Shown: positions 42,251 to 51,564, counted from the first letter of the stretch. The stretch: DNA of 64,000 nt from Acinetobacter gerneri DSM 14967 = CIP 107464 = MTCC 9824 (GCF_000368565.1 NZ_KB849543.1:62001-126000), one strand, 5' to 3'. Notes: generated by a model not told the origin, from the letters alone. A program made the numbers and translations.

Positions 42251-43405
42251 ATGACGGATGCACAAAATACCACTGCACCTGAAACTGAGGCTGCTGAAGC
42301 TGCAAACGATGCAGCAATGAAAGCCAAACGAAAAAAAATGCTGAGCATTTTGGCACTGATCCTCATAGTCGCTGCCATTATTTATTTGCTATGGGCATTT
42401 GTATTTCATCAAACAGTAAATACAGACAATGCCTATGTGGGTGCAGATAATGCTGAAATTACCTCAATGGTCAGTGGACAGGTTGCAGATGTCCGTGTGA
42501 GCGATACACAAGCGGTAAAAAAAGGCGATATTTTGGCAGTGATTGATGATCGTGATGCCAAAATTGCTTTGTCTCAAGCTGAGGCACAATTGGCTAAAGC
42601 AAAACGTCAATATACACAAAGCTCTGCAAATAGTAGCTCTTTGACTTCGCAAATTTTGGTCTCTGCTGATGATATCAATAGTGCCAATGCTCAAGTAGCC
42701 CAAGCTCAAGTCGCATTGAGTAAAGCACAAGATGAATATAAACGCCGTACTCAATTGGCTGCTTCTGGTGCGATTTCTAAAGAAGAATTGGCAACATCGT
42801 TGAGTACTTTGAATAATGCTCAAGCAAGTGTAAATGTTGCGAAAGCAGGGCTAGCCCAAGCTGAATCAAAACGTAAAGCAGCTCAAAGTAATTTGGATGC
42901 AAATGAAGCCTTGATCAAAGGGACTTCGCAAGATTCGACACCTGATGTGTTGGTGGCTTTGGCTCAGTTAGACCAAGCTAAACTTGATCTACAACGTACA
43001 GTGATTCGTGCGCCTTTGGATGGTGTAGTTGCGAGCCGTACCATTCAAGTCGGACAACGTGTTGCACCAGGTTCAGTCTTGATGACTGTCGTGCCTTTAA
43101 CACAAGTTTATGTCAATGCAAACTTTAAAGAGAGTCAACTTGAAAAAGTTCGTGTGGGTCAATCTGCAACGTTGACATCTGATCTATATGGCAGTGGTGT
43201 TGAATATCATGGGAAAGTGGTTGGGTTTTCAGGTGGTACAGGTGCAGCATTTGCTTTGATTCCTGCACAAAATGCGACAGGAAACTGGATCAAAGTCGTA
43301 CAACGTCTACCCGTACGTATTCAATTGGATCCTAAAGAGCTACAGGAGCATCCGCTTCGTGTCGGTTTGTCTATGGATGCTACGATTGATCTGAAATCGA
43401 AGTAA
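42251..43405 (+). CDS. emrA: EmrA-type HlyD-family membrane fusion protein
   Basis: Periplasmic adaptor of an EmrAB-TolC-like tripartite multidrug exporter. 384 residues: short cytosolic N-terminus, one membrane helix at about 30-55 (MLSILALILIVAAIIYLLWAFV), a barrel-sandwich hybrid with VRVSDTQAVKKGDILAVIDDRD, long Ala/Gln-rich hairpin, and the second half of the lipoyl domain (IRAPLDGVVASRTIQVGQ). The emrB gene follows 6 bases after its stop. Confidence 0.94.
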   Translation: MTDAQNTTAPETEAAEAANDAAMKAKRKKMLSILALILIVAAIIYLLWAFVFHQTVNTDNAYVGADNAEITSMVSGQVADVRVSDTQAVKKGDILAVIDDRDAKIALSQAEAQLAKAKRQYTQSSANSSSLTSQILVSADDINSANAQVAQAQVALSKAQDEYKRRTQLAASGAISKEELATSLSTLNNAQASVNVAKAGLAQAESKRKAAQSNLDANEALIKGTSQDSTPDVLVALAQLDQAKLDLQRTVIRAPLDGVVASRTIQVGQRVAPGSVLMTVVPLTQVYVNANFKESQLEKVRVGQSATLTSDLYGSGVEYHGKVVGFSGGTGAAFALIPAQNATGNWIKVVQRLPVRIQLDPKELQEHPLRVGLSMDATIDLKSK

Positions 43406-43411
43406 TCGCCC

Positions 43412-44944
43412 ATGAATAGCACGAGCCATTTCATGCCCGGAGAGCTAAAAGGCGGTAGGCTGATGCTTGCTGCTTTTATTTTGGCGCTTTCCAATTTTAT
43501 GGTGGTCTTGGATATGACCATCGCCAATGTATCTGTTCCACATATTACCGGAAGCCTTGCCGTATCCAGTTCTCAAGGAACATGGGTGATTACCTCTTAT
43601 GCAGTAGCTGAGGCGATATGTGTACCACTAACTGGTTGGTTAGCTGGACGCTTTGGTGCTGTCCGAATCTTTTTAATTAGTCTGATTGGTTTTACGGTAT
43701 TTTCCATTTTGTGTGGCTTGTCGACGAGTTTGGCAATGTTGGTGATCTGTCGTATCGGGCAAGGTTTATTTGGTGGTCCGATTATGCCACTGACACAAAC
43801 TTTGTTGATGCGTATTTTCCCACCCGAAAAGCATTCTCAAGCCATGGGTATGTGGGCCATGACCACGGTTGTTGGTCCGATTTTAGGTCCAATTTTAGGT
43901 GGTTCAATCAGTGATAACTGGTCTTGGCATTGGATCTTCTTTATCAATATCCCAGTGGGGATCGCCTGTGCAATCGGTACGATGCGTTTGTTGCGTAGTG
44001 CTGAAACGCCAATTTTAAAATTGAAAATTGATTCCATTGGCTTGGCATTATTGGTGCTTTGGATCGGTGCTTTACAGTTAATGCTGGATCTCGGTCACGA
44101 GCGAGATTGGTTTAGTAACTCCTTTATTTGTAGTTTAGCCGTTATCACAGTCGTTGGATTTGTGGTGTTTATGATTTGGGAATTTACCGAAAAACACCCA
44201 GTCGTTGATGTGAAAATTTTTAGATATCGAGGATTCTCCATTGCAACGATGTCCTTGGCGTTTGCATTTGCGGCATTTTTTGGCAGTATCGTGCTGATTC
44301 CACAGTGGCTACAAATCAATATGGGCTATACCGCAACATGGGCTGGTTATCTGACTGCGACTATGGGCTTCGGTAGTTTGACCATGTCACCCATTGTGGC
44401 AAAACTTGCGACCAAATATGATCCACGGGCATTATCTAGTTTTGGTTTGATCGTGCTTGGGCTGGTCACATTGATGCGGGCATTTTGGTCAAATGAAGCT
44501 GACTTTTTTACTTTAGCATTACCACAAATGATCCAAGGTTTCGCCGTTCCATTTTTCTTTATTCCTTTGTCAAATATTGCATTAGGTGCAGTTCGACCTG
44601 ATGAGATCGCTTCGGCAGCGGGTTTGATGAACTTTATTCGTACCATGGCTGGCGCGATTGGTGCTTCGATAGCAGTGACCATTTGGGATGATCATGCCAA
44701 GCTTGCACGTAGTGAAATCGTATCAACGATGCATGTGCAACCGACACAGCAAAATTTGATTAATCATGGTATGAGCCCTGAAACTGCCTTGGGTATGATT
44801 TCAAATCTCGTTGATAAAGAAGCATTAACTTTATCGGTGAATCATGTCTTTTTAATCTTTGCCATGCTGTTTATTTTTGCAGGACTGATTATCTGGCTTT
44901 GCCCTAAACCTAAAGGCAGCGTCGGAGCAGGGCATGCACATTGA
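43412..44944 (+). CDS. emrB: EmrB-type MFS drug/H+ antiporter (DHA2, 14 TM)
   Basis: A 510-residue inner-membrane transporter with about 14 helices, N-terminal FMVVLDMTIANVSVPHI (DHA motif D1), GWLAGRFGAVR (motif A) and GPILGPILGG (motif C, antiporter signature). Pumps lipophilic compounds out via EmrA and an outer-membrane channel. Which drug it exports is not readable from sequence. No terminator was found before the repeat that follows. Confidence 0.94.
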   Translation: MNSTSHFMPGELKGGRLMLAAFILALSNFMVVLDMTIANVSVPHITGSLAVSSSQGTWVITSYAVAEAICVPLTGWLAGRFGAVRIFLISLIGFTVFSILCGLSTSLAMLVICRIGQGLFGGPIMPLTQTLLMRIFPPEKHSQAMGMWAMTTVVGPILGPILGGSISDNWSWHWIFFINIPVGIACAIGTMRLLRSAETPILKLKIDSIGLALLVLWIGALQLMLDLGHERDWFSNSFICSLAVITVVGFVVFMIWEFTEKHPVVDVKIFRYRGFSIATMSLAFAFAAFFGSIVLIPQWLQINMGYTATWAGYLTATMGFGSLTMSPIVAKLATKYDPRALSSFGLIVLGLVTLMRAFWSNEADFFTLALPQMIQGFAVPFFFIPLSNIALGAVRPDEIASAAGLMNFIRTMAGAIGASIAVTIWDDHAKLARSEIVSTMHVQPTQQNLINHGMSPETALGMISNLVDKEALTLSVNHVFLIFAMLFIFAGLIIWLCPKPKGSVGAGHAH

Positions 44945-44992
44945 TTTATAGATGCTTTACAGCACCGAAGCCTAATTTATGCACATAGATTA

Positions 44993-45300
44993 GGGTCTGT
45001 TGGCATTTCATAACTGAATTGCGTTGTCGGCTAAAATTGAGCAGGTAAGGCACGAAATGTAGAGAATGGCGAGACCATTTTCAAATTTCGTAACGATGCC
45101 TGAGATAATTTTAGCCACAACCTGAGCAAGAACAAAGCACTGCTTTGTTCGCAGCGCAAGGCGAAGCGAAAGGACGAGAGTGTTTTTTGATGCTATTTCG
45201 TTGTAGCTTGATCATTTAGATCACTAAATTTCTCAATCTACGCCTCATATCACCTAAAAAACACTCAGCGTCGCAACCAATTTGAAATGCCAACAGACCC
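44993..45300 (+). mobile_element. MITE-like repeat, copy 2 (308 bp)
   Basis: Same family as copies 1 and 3, with terminal GGGTCTGTTG/CAACAGACCC repeats (here GGC in place of GAC near each end) and TA flanks (44991-44992 and 45301-45302). It carries 44 extra bases in the middle, between CCACAACC and GGACGAGAG, holding the palindrome CAAAGCACTGCTTTG. It lies between convergent genes. Confidence 0.8.
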
Positions 45301-45309
45301 TACACCTTT

Positions 45310-46023
45310 TTAATGTCCATCGGAAAGTGCTTTAGAAAATCCAACCAGTTGAATAGGTAAAGTCACGATATCAGCAACGACGGTCAAAGGTAAGATTGCC
45401 ACATGGGCTGCTTTAAATAAACCAGATCGTTCACTTTGCTGTCTCACCAAGAGTTGGACTGGTTCTCTAAATTGGTATTGCAAAGGTTTTTGATTTGCCT
45501 GTTTTTTTAATGGAAAAATCTTGTAATGAATTTGTTGGGTACATTGATATTTCTGTGCATTTAAATCAGTTTCACAACTAAAATCTAAAGCTTTCAGCTG
45601 ATTTTTTTCACTGTTCGTCACTTGATTTAACGCTTTATTATATGAAACATTTAACGCTTCCATAATCGGACGTTTAGGATCCGTAATCACGACACTAAAT
45701 AGATGATTAGATACCCGTGAACTTGCTGAAATCGTGACATGAGACAAATCCAGTTGTTTGACGATATCCACTAAAATCGTTTTTTTTGAGCTTGAGCGAT
45801 TGACGACCTCGATCAAATAATCTTGTTTTTGCCCCAAAATAACCAAAGCATTTTCATGCTGAGCAATCGGTTCACGAGGAATCCCATAAGCAAGTAATTG
45901 ATCCGAAATTAGCGTTTTATATTTATAACTAGACTGATTCATACTCTCAACTGTCGAAAGAGTCATACAGCTACTGAGTAAAGTTGATAGACAGGTGACA
46001 ATGGCAATGCTTTGAATTTTCAT
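45310..46023 (-). CDS. Putative lipoprotein of unknown function
   Basis: 237 residues with a signal peptide ending in LSSC (Cys19), so a lipoprotein. No known domain is recognised; the C-terminal part contains a hydrophobic stretch (VAILPLTVVADIVTLPIQLVG) that could contact a membrane, similar to small proteins named for similar tails. It lies after the repeat copy 2 and is not obviously part of an operon. Confidence 0.75.
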   Translation of the reverse strand: MKIQSIAIVTCLSTLLSSCMTLSTVESMNQSSYKYKTLISDQLLAYGIPREPIAQHENALVILGQKQDYLIEVVNRSSSKKTILVDIVKQLDLSHVTISASSRVSNHLFSVVITDPKRPIMEALNVSYNKALNQVTNSEKNQLKALDFSCETDLNAQKYQCTQQIHYKIFPLKKQANQKPLQYQFREPVQLLVRQQSERSGLFKAAHVAILPLTVVADIVTLPIQLVGFSKALSDGH

Positions 46024-46129
46024 GATTAGTCTTTATTTTCCTTATATTTTTTAAAATGATATTTGTAGCTTAATCGCTCAAAATAGCCTATGTATTTTGA
46101 GCGATGGAAATAACATGTTTTACATCGTT

Positions 46130-47614
46130 TTAGATATTTGACTGCGCTCGTTTTAAAGCTACATTCCACTCAGATAAGCGACTTTCTCGTTCATCTTGAC
46201 TCATGAGGGGTTCAAACTCACGATCAAGTTGCCATGATTCTGCGATTTCATCAAGATTTGAAAATACTCCTGCATTGAGTCCTGCCATGGCGGCTGCTCC
46301 CCAAGCAGTAGACTCAAGCAGTTTAGGACGCAGTACAGGGACATTTAAAATATCGGCTTGAAACTGCATTAACATATCATTTCGACTGGCACCGCCATCA
46401 ACGCGAAGCTCTTTTAAGGGCTTTTGAATGTCAGCTTGCATCGCCGTCAAGACATCAGAAACTTGAAAGGCGATTGCCTCAAGTGCAGCACGAGCAATAT
46501 GCGCTTTGGTCGTGCCACGTGACATACCACAAAGCAGTGCTCGTGCATCACTATCCCAATGCGGTGCGCCAAGTCCAGTAAATGCAGGAACTAAAATCAC
46601 ACCATCACTATCCGCAACCTGACAAGCCAGTTTTTCTACATCTTGGCTATTTTGAATAATCCCTAGACCATCTCTTAACCATTGCACAATGGCACCGGCC
46701 ATAAACACACTGCCTTCAAGTGCATAATTGGCTTTGTTTTGGCAGTTCCAAGCCAGAGTAGTCAGCAATTGATTTTGGCTATATTGAATCTCACCATCGG
46801 TATTGAACAGCATAAAACAGCCTGTACCATAGGTGTTTTTGGCTGAACCAGCTTCAAAACAAGATTGACCAAAAAGGGCAGCTTGTTGATCTCCTAAAAT
46901 GCCAGTAATCGGGATTTCAGCACCCAATAAACCATGTGCAGTTTCAGCAACATGCGTATCAGAAGCAATGATTTTCGGTAATACCGATTTAGGAATATCA
47001 AATAATTCTAGTAATTCCTCATCCCAAGCTTGTTCTTTTAGATTCATTAACATCGTTCGAGAAGCATTGCTGGCTTCAATAACATGTTTTGAACCTTGAG
47101 TGAGGTTCCAGATTAACCAACTATCGATGGTTCCAAATGCAACATGACCCTGTTCCGCCAGCGCACGTAAACCTTCAACATTTTTGAGTAACCAAACCAA
47201 TTTCCCCGCACTAAAATACGGATCTATACGTAGACCCGTTTTATTTAAAATTTTATCTAATAAATTTTGTTCTAATAAATGATTGCACCATAACGCCGCG
47301 CGGCGGTCTTGCCAAACGATCGCAGGTGCAAGCGGATGTCCAGTTCTTTTGTCCCAAACAACAGTTGTTTCTCGCTGATTGGTCAATCCTATCGCTTTAA
47401 TATCTTTGGCAAGCAGACGAGCAGAAGCGATCGCTTGTTGGACAACTGCGATTTGTGTAGTCCAGATTTCTTGAGCATCTTGCTCGACCCAGCCTGAATG
47501 TGGTGTCTTAATTTGGATTTCTCTTTGAGCTGTTGCAAAGATTTTGCCGTGTTCATTGAAGATAATCGCTCGACATGAGGTCGTTCCTTGATCAAGTGCG
47601 AGTAAATAGCTCAT
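46130..47614 (-). CDS. glpK: Glycerol kinase
   Basis: Phosphorylates glycerol to glycerol-3-phosphate. 494 residues of the FGGY kinase family: the N-terminal ALDQGTTSCRA ATP-phosphate loop, TNQRETTVVWD, ATP-binding GGASRND and EATAWGAA-like ESTAWGAAAMAGL. No glpF or glpD neighbour is present. The ATG at 47614 is chosen because it gives the usual MSYLLALDQGTTS start. Confidence 0.96.
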   Translation of the reverse strand: MSYLLALDQGTTSCRAIIFNEHGKIFATAQREIQIKTPHSGWVEQDAQEIWTTQIAVVQQAIASARLLAKDIKAIGLTNQRETTVVWDKRTGHPLAPAIVWQDRRAALWCNHLLEQNLLDKILNKTGLRIDPYFSAGKLVWLLKNVEGLRALAEQGHVAFGTIDSWLIWNLTQGSKHVIEASNASRTMLMNLKEQAWDEELLELFDIPKSVLPKIIASDTHVAETAHGLLGAEIPITGILGDQQAALFGQSCFEAGSAKNTYGTGCFMLFNTDGEIQYSQNQLLTTLAWNCQNKANYALEGSVFMAGAIVQWLRDGLGIIQNSQDVEKLACQVADSDGVILVPAFTGLGAPHWDSDARALLCGMSRGTTKAHIARAALEAIAFQVSDVLTAMQADIQKPLKELRVDGGASRNDMLMQFQADILNVPVLRPKLLESTAWGAAAMAGLNAGVFSNLDEIAESWQLDREFEPLMSQDERESRLSEWNVALKRAQSNI

Positions 47615-47721
47615 ATTTTTTATTTTTACCCTTGAAAAAAATTGATAGTAACGCAATTATGTAATTAATCGCAGATCATTTGGTAAATGTTGTGAATTTT
47701 CATCGTAATTTTCCGCATTTA

Positions 47722-47730
47722 TGATATGAT
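47722..47730 (+). promoter_or_regulatory. Extended -10 promoter of ssrA
   Basis: TGATATGAT gives an extended -10 (TGN plus TATGAT, 47725-47730) 13 bases before the mature 5' end of tmRNA. No clear -35 box is needed for extended -10 promoters. Confidence 0.6.
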
Positions 47731-47743
47731 GGCGACGTTATCT

Positions 47744-48102
47744 GGGGATGTTATTGGCTTCGACGCTGATGATGAAGCTCATAGATGCATGCCGAGAGCG
47801 CATTTTCTCTCGTAAATCAAATTTGCATATTTTAGTCGCAAACGACGAATCATACGCTCTAGCTGCCTAAGGGCAGTTTGTCCGACTCTCTGAATACTTG
47901 TGGTTAGAGACTCCGACCGAAGCGCACGCACACAAGTCCGTATAGAGCCAAGCCTCGGGGCTTTATACCAAACTTAGAGGATCGCGGCTTGTACCCTGTT
48001 CGTCGGGTCACTTGTTGTTAAAATAATTGACGATATCTAAGCATGTAGTATTCTCGAGTGTAGTGTTGGCGGACGCGGGTTCAACTCCCGCCATCTCCAC
48101 CA
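47744..48102 (+). ncRNA. ssrA: Transfer-messenger RNA (tmRNA)
   Basis: The 359-nt gene begins with GGGGATGTTATTGGCTTCGACG and ends with the tRNA-Ala-like acceptor and GCGGGTTCAACTCCCGCC arm, then CACCA. The tag reading frame at 47838-47870 encodes ANDESYALAA, starting at the resume codon GCA. tmRNA with SmpB rescues ribosomes stalled on broken mRNAs. A strong terminator follows. Confidence 0.98.
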
Positions 48103-48115
48103 AAATTCTTGTTAT

Positions 48116-48147
48116 AAAAAAGCCACTTAGTCTAAGTGGCTTTTTTA
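48116..48147 (+). terminator. Terminator of ssrA
   Basis: A 9-bp stem AGCCACTTA/TAAGTGGCT with a 3-base loop and a T6 run. Confidence 0.9.
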
Positions 48148-48185
48148 TTGCCACATTTTCACCACACTTACCAAAACCGCCACAT
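48148..48185 (+). repeat. Short repeats after ssrA, candidate integrase arm sites
   Basis: TTGCCACAT at 48148-48156 and a variant CGCCACAT at 48178-48185. The same 9-mer occurs twice more at 49123-49143. Short directly repeated motifs near an integration site are typical arm-type sites of tyrosine recombinases. No integrase is present. Confidence 0.45.
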
Positions 48186-48198
48186 TATAATAATTATA

Positions 48199-48222
48199 AA
48201 AAAGGCACTCTATAAAGTGCCT
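48199..48222 (-). terminator. Minus-strand terminator after the DUF4145 gene
   Basis: GGCACT (48204-48209) pairs with AGTGCC (48216-48221), followed by T6 on the minus strand. The rest of the gap up to 48428 has nothing recognised. Confidence 0.7.
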
Positions 48223-48428
48223 GTACTTGTATTTTGTTTCGATTGCTAGAAGCAAGTTGTTTTTAGTGATTAGAAATGCCATAAAAATTGGTCCAACTTA
48301 GTGATCCAGTTTTAATTTATATAAAATTTATGCAACTATTGAAATTATATGTTTTTTATTTATTTGAATTTTAATAAATAATTTTGTATGTTAGTCCAGT
48401 CCATCATTGGATGAACTGAACAAGATAT

Positions 48429-49082
48429 TTACTTATCTAGGGGACTATCCCTTTTTATTACAGCTTCTCTAGCTTTTTCAGGGGTGAGTCCATATAGATC
48501 CTCGATTTCTTTTGGTTCAGTAATCGCTCGCTTGATAATTAAGTTTATTAAAGTGAAGAGCTTAGCAGCAACAAAATCAATATCTTCATCGTTCATTTGA
48601 CCAGGATGTACAGCATTATTTCCAGTGATTCTTACTGTATCCGCAGCTTTTACTAATTCTGGAGATAGCTTCTCTTTTTTGACTAAATTTTTAAGATCAT
48701 CATTTATATTTTCCCCTTTTTCACCTAAGTGTTTACAAAGTTTTTGTAATGCTAGTCTTAATAAGGCAGCAGCTGATTTTGGGGATTTATTGAATACAGA
48801 TTTAGCTTCATCAAAATCTTTTTTTACATCATCAGGCATGTCAATTGATGGGGTAACATTTATAGTTTGGTCAGGGAAAATCATTAAAGTGTTAGTTGGT
48901 CTATTATATGTATCTAATTGACTTCTCCATATTGATTGATTGTTGCAATGGGAACATTGAGCTATATCAATTAAAGACTTTCTATCATTTCGATTTATTG
49001 TAAACCAATTCATATGAGAATAAGTTTGACAGAAAGGGCAATCGAAAGCATTTGATTTGTAAGTAGGATTTCTGGTAGGCAT
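48429..49082 (-). CDS. DUF4145 domain protein with N-terminal zinc ribbon
   Basis: 217 residues. The N-terminus carries CPFC and CSHC pairs (zinc ribbon, about residues 14-45). The middle and C-terminus match the DUF4145 helical domain: FNKSPKSAAALLRLALQKLCKHLGEKGENINDDLKNL, then GNNAVHPGQMNDED. DUF4145 is found alone or in restriction/defence proteins and has no settled role. It sits by itself in a region bounded by ssrA and a degenerate copy of the ssrA 3' end, so it is probably acquired cargo. Its codon use is AT-rich, like the surroundings. Confidence 0.8.
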   Translation of the reverse strand: MPTRNPTYKSNAFDCPFCQTYSHMNWFTINRNDRKSLIDIAQCSHCNNQSIWRSQLDTYNRPTNTLMIFPDQTINVTPSIDMPDDVKKDFDEAKSVFNKSPKSAAALLRLALQKLCKHLGEKGENINDDLKNLVKKEKLSPELVKAADTVRITGNNAVHPGQMNDEDIDFVAAKLFTLINLIIKRAITEPKEIEDLYGLTPEKAREAVIKRDSPLDK

Positions 49083-49122
49083 AAGATATATCTAAAAGTT
49101 CGTTTATATTTATAATAATTTT

Positions 49123-49143
49123 TTGCCACATTTTTTGCCACAT
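49123..49143 (+). repeat. Paired TTGCCACAT direct repeats, candidate integrase arm sites
   Basis: TTGCCACAT at 49123-49131 and 49135-49143, 12 bases apart (one helical turn), matching the copy at 48148 on the other side of the DUF4145 gene. Confidence 0.5.
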
Positions 49144-49236
49144 AAACTTTACATTCAGTTATATCTTATCAAGTCAAAAACTTTAATTTACTGATTTTAA
49201 ATACTGATGATTCTATATAGGTTAATAATATATCGC

Positions 49237-49319
49237 ATAAGCGGGTTTAAATCCTGCTATTTCCATCAAAATTTTTATTATAAATCATTAGCTTAATTTG
49301 AGTCTCTTTTTTTATTGAC
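49237..49319 (+). repeat. Degenerate copy of the ssrA 3' end (att-like)
   Basis: The stretch aligns without large gaps to the ssrA acceptor arm and beyond: GCGGGTTTAAATCCTGCTAT against GCGGGTTCAACTCCCGCCAT, then TTCCATCAAAATTTTTATTATAAA against CTCCACCAAAATTCTTGTTATAAA, ending in TTTTTATTGAC as TTTTTATTGCC. The similarity continues past the gene into its terminator region. It looks like a mutated second att site left by an integrated element. The 300 bases after it (up to 49626) hold nothing recognised. Confidence 0.65.
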
Positions 49320-49626
49320 TTAATAAATGATTTTTTATTAATTCTCAAATCAGAAGGATCAATTTTAAAATCATCATACATGTTTTTTGTCGTGTATTTC
49401 AAAGTTTTAAGTGCGAGATCTATATATTAAGGCTATGTCCAAATGATAAGTATTGGCTAAATTTAGGCAAATATCGTTTATATCATTTCAAATAAAAATT
49501 ATGAATCATTTAGCATGAATAACAGAATCCATTTTTCTGACTTTTGAATGCACATATTTGTCCAACTTTAGACATTTTAAATTTTATTTGTTATTTTCCC
49601 TAAACAAACAACAGGCGAATTAAAAA

Positions 49627-50010
49627 ATGAAAAAAATCATTCTAAGTATATTTTTATTATTTCCAGCAATCTCATTTGCTAACGAGGACATGGATTTCGA
49701 TGGAGAATGCTATGTTCAAGGCAAAGACAATTCTGAACAAACTTGCAAAATATCAATCACTCGTGAAAATAATTTGAATTATGAACTTTTAAAGCTAGAC
49801 AAGGCAGAATATGTCATTGAAACATCAGACAATTGTGATGAAGATAGCTGTAAAGCAAGATTGGGCACTACTATGGACAATTTAAAGAGTGCAAAACGAC
49901 TTTTTCGTGACTATCAATCCAAAAAAGTTGTAAATGAGGTTAATGACTTTGACTGGGTTTGTACTAAACAAACACAGGGGGCTTTGGAAGTGTGTTTTGT
50001 CATTAAATGA
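49627..50010 (+). CDS. Hypothetical secreted protein
   Basis: 127 residues with a signal peptide cleaved after SFA (about residue 18). The mature part is acidic with six cysteines, which might form disulfides. No family recognised. AGGCG lies before the ATG. It is next to the ssrA-linked region, so could be cargo too, but nothing ties it to that. Confidence 0.65.
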   Translation: MKKIILSIFLLFPAISFANEDMDFDGECYVQGKDNSEQTCKISITRENNLNYELLKLDKAEYVIETSDNCDEDSCKARLGTTMDNLKSAKRLFRDYQSKKVVNEVNDFDWVCTKQTQGALEVCFVIK

Positions 50011-50083
50011 TTTAATCCTTAGCTAAAATGCTAAAAGCTTCGTAAAAATAAGATTTTAGGATGCCGAATTTATATTGTATCGA

Positions 50084-50120
50084 CCAAAAAAACCGCAACA
50101 TGATTCGATCAAATTGCGGT
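50084..50120 (-). terminator. Terminator after the GntP-family permease gene
   Basis: A 7-bp stem ACCGCAA/TTGCGGT, followed on the minus strand by T7. Confidence 0.8.
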
Positions 50121-50172
50121 GATTTGGTTGTATCTTCAATCTGAAATGGCGAAGTCAATTCAAATTAAATGA

Positions 50173-51564
50173 TCACACCCAGCCAGTCAGATAGTAAACA
50201 CCGATGATCAAGAATGAAGCCGCGATCTTGATAAAAGTAATACTAAAAATATCCTTATAAGCTTGGCGATGGGTCAAACCTGTGACTGCCAATAAGGTAA
50301 TAATTGCACCATTATGCGGAAGAGTATCCATACCACCCGCAGCCATTGAAGCGACACGGTGTAAAACTTCTAAAGGAATATTTGCGGCATGAGCTGCTGC
50401 CACAAATTGATCAGCCATTGCACCTAGAGCAATACTCATCCCACCAGAAGATGAGCCTGTTATACCTGCTAAAATATTGATGGTAATGGCTTCATTTAAA
50501 AGAGGATTGTTGATTCCTTGTAAAGAGCCAGCAACGATTAAAAAACCAGGAAGGGCAGCAATGATCGCGCCAAAGCCGTACTCTGAACCTGTATTCATCG
50601 CAGCGAGCATCGCACCCGCAATCGCAGTTTTTGAGTTTTCGGCAAATTGTTGAAAAATCGTTTTAAAACTAAAGATTAAAATACATAAAATACCGCTACA
50701 TAATGCACCTAAGACTGCCCATATCGCCGTGATTTTTTGAATTTCAACAGGAATACTTTCCTTCATGCCTGCAAGTTGCAATTCAAACAAAGAAGGATAC
50801 CAATGAGGAATATAGTGCGTCAGGGCTAAATTGACTAAGCCAACGATGAGCAGTGGTAATAAAGCAATTAAAGGATGAGCCAGTTTTATATCCGATGGTG
50901 TTTGTGGTTCATTTTTATGGTGCTCACCATAACCTTCACCAGCAAGTTGTGCCTTTTTACGACGGTATTCTAAATATAAAATACCTGTAAATACGATAAA
51001 TACTGAACCAATGATACCCAGAGTAGGTGCTGCCCAACTGGTTGTATTAAAGAAAGTGGTTGGAATGATATTTTGGATTTGAGGAGAGCCCGGCATGGCA
51101 TCCATAGTAAAAGTAAACCCACCCAAAGCGATGGTTGCAGGCATCAGACGTTTAGGGATATTACTTTGTCTAAATAACTCTGCTGCAAATGGATAAACTG
51201 CAAAAACTACGACAAATAGTGAAACGCCACCATAGGTGAGCAAACCGCAAATCGCGATAATGACTGGAATAGCGCGTTTTTCACCCAATATTTTGATAAT
51301 TGCCCGCACGATTGAACGAGAATATCCTGACAATTCAATCAATTTACCAAAAATTGCGCCAAGTAAAAAAACAGGGAAATACAACTTAATAAATCCAACC
51401 ATTTTGTCCATAAAAAGGTTGGTAAAAGCAGGAGCCACTGCACTTGGATCAGTGAGTAACACTGCACCTAAGGCTGCAAGAGGGGCAACTAAAATAACAC
51501 TATAGCCCCGATATGCCGCAATCATTAAAATAAATAAAGCCGCTAAAGCAATAAAAACACTCAT
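50173..51564 (-). CDS. GntP-family gluconate/organic acid:H+ symporter
   Basis: A 463-residue inner-membrane transporter with about 12-14 hydrophobic segments. The pattern GKLIELSGYSRSI, TFTMDAMPGSPQIQN and the C-terminal NTGSEYGFGAII and GGMDTLPHNGAII are GntP features. Members carry gluconate, hydroxybutyrate, citrate or similar acids. The ATG at 51564 is preferred to a GTG five codons upstream. It follows the HpsN-like dehydrogenase gene by 114 bases and may share its transcript, so it probably imports the substrate of that enzyme. Confidence 0.85.
   Translation of the reverse strand: MSVFIALAALFILMIAAYRGYSVILVAPLAALGAVLLTDPSAVAPAFTNLFMDKMVGFIKLYFPVFLLGAIFGKLIELSGYSRSIVRAIIKILGEKRAIPVIIAICGLLTYGGVSLFVVVFAVYPFAAELFRQSNIPKRLMPATIALGGFTFTMDAMPGSPQIQNIIPTTFFNTTSWAAPTLGIIGSVFIVFTGILYLEYRRKKAQLAGEGYGEHHKNEPQTPSDIKLAHPLIALLPLLIVGLVNLALTHYIPHWYPSLFELQLAGMKESIPVEIQKITAIWAVLGALCSGILCILIFSFKTIFQQFAENSKTAIAGAMLAAMNTGSEYGFGAIIAALPGFLIVAGSLQGINNPLLNEAITINILAGITGSSSGGMSIALGAMADQFVAAAHAANIPLEVLHRVASMAAGGMDTLPHNGAIITLLAVTGLTHRQAYKDIFSITFIKIAASFLIIGVYYLTGWV

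Noticed and set aside
49320..49626. Remnant of an integrase gene beyond the degenerate att site
   Set aside because: No frame longer than a few dozen codons and no recombinase motif is visible.
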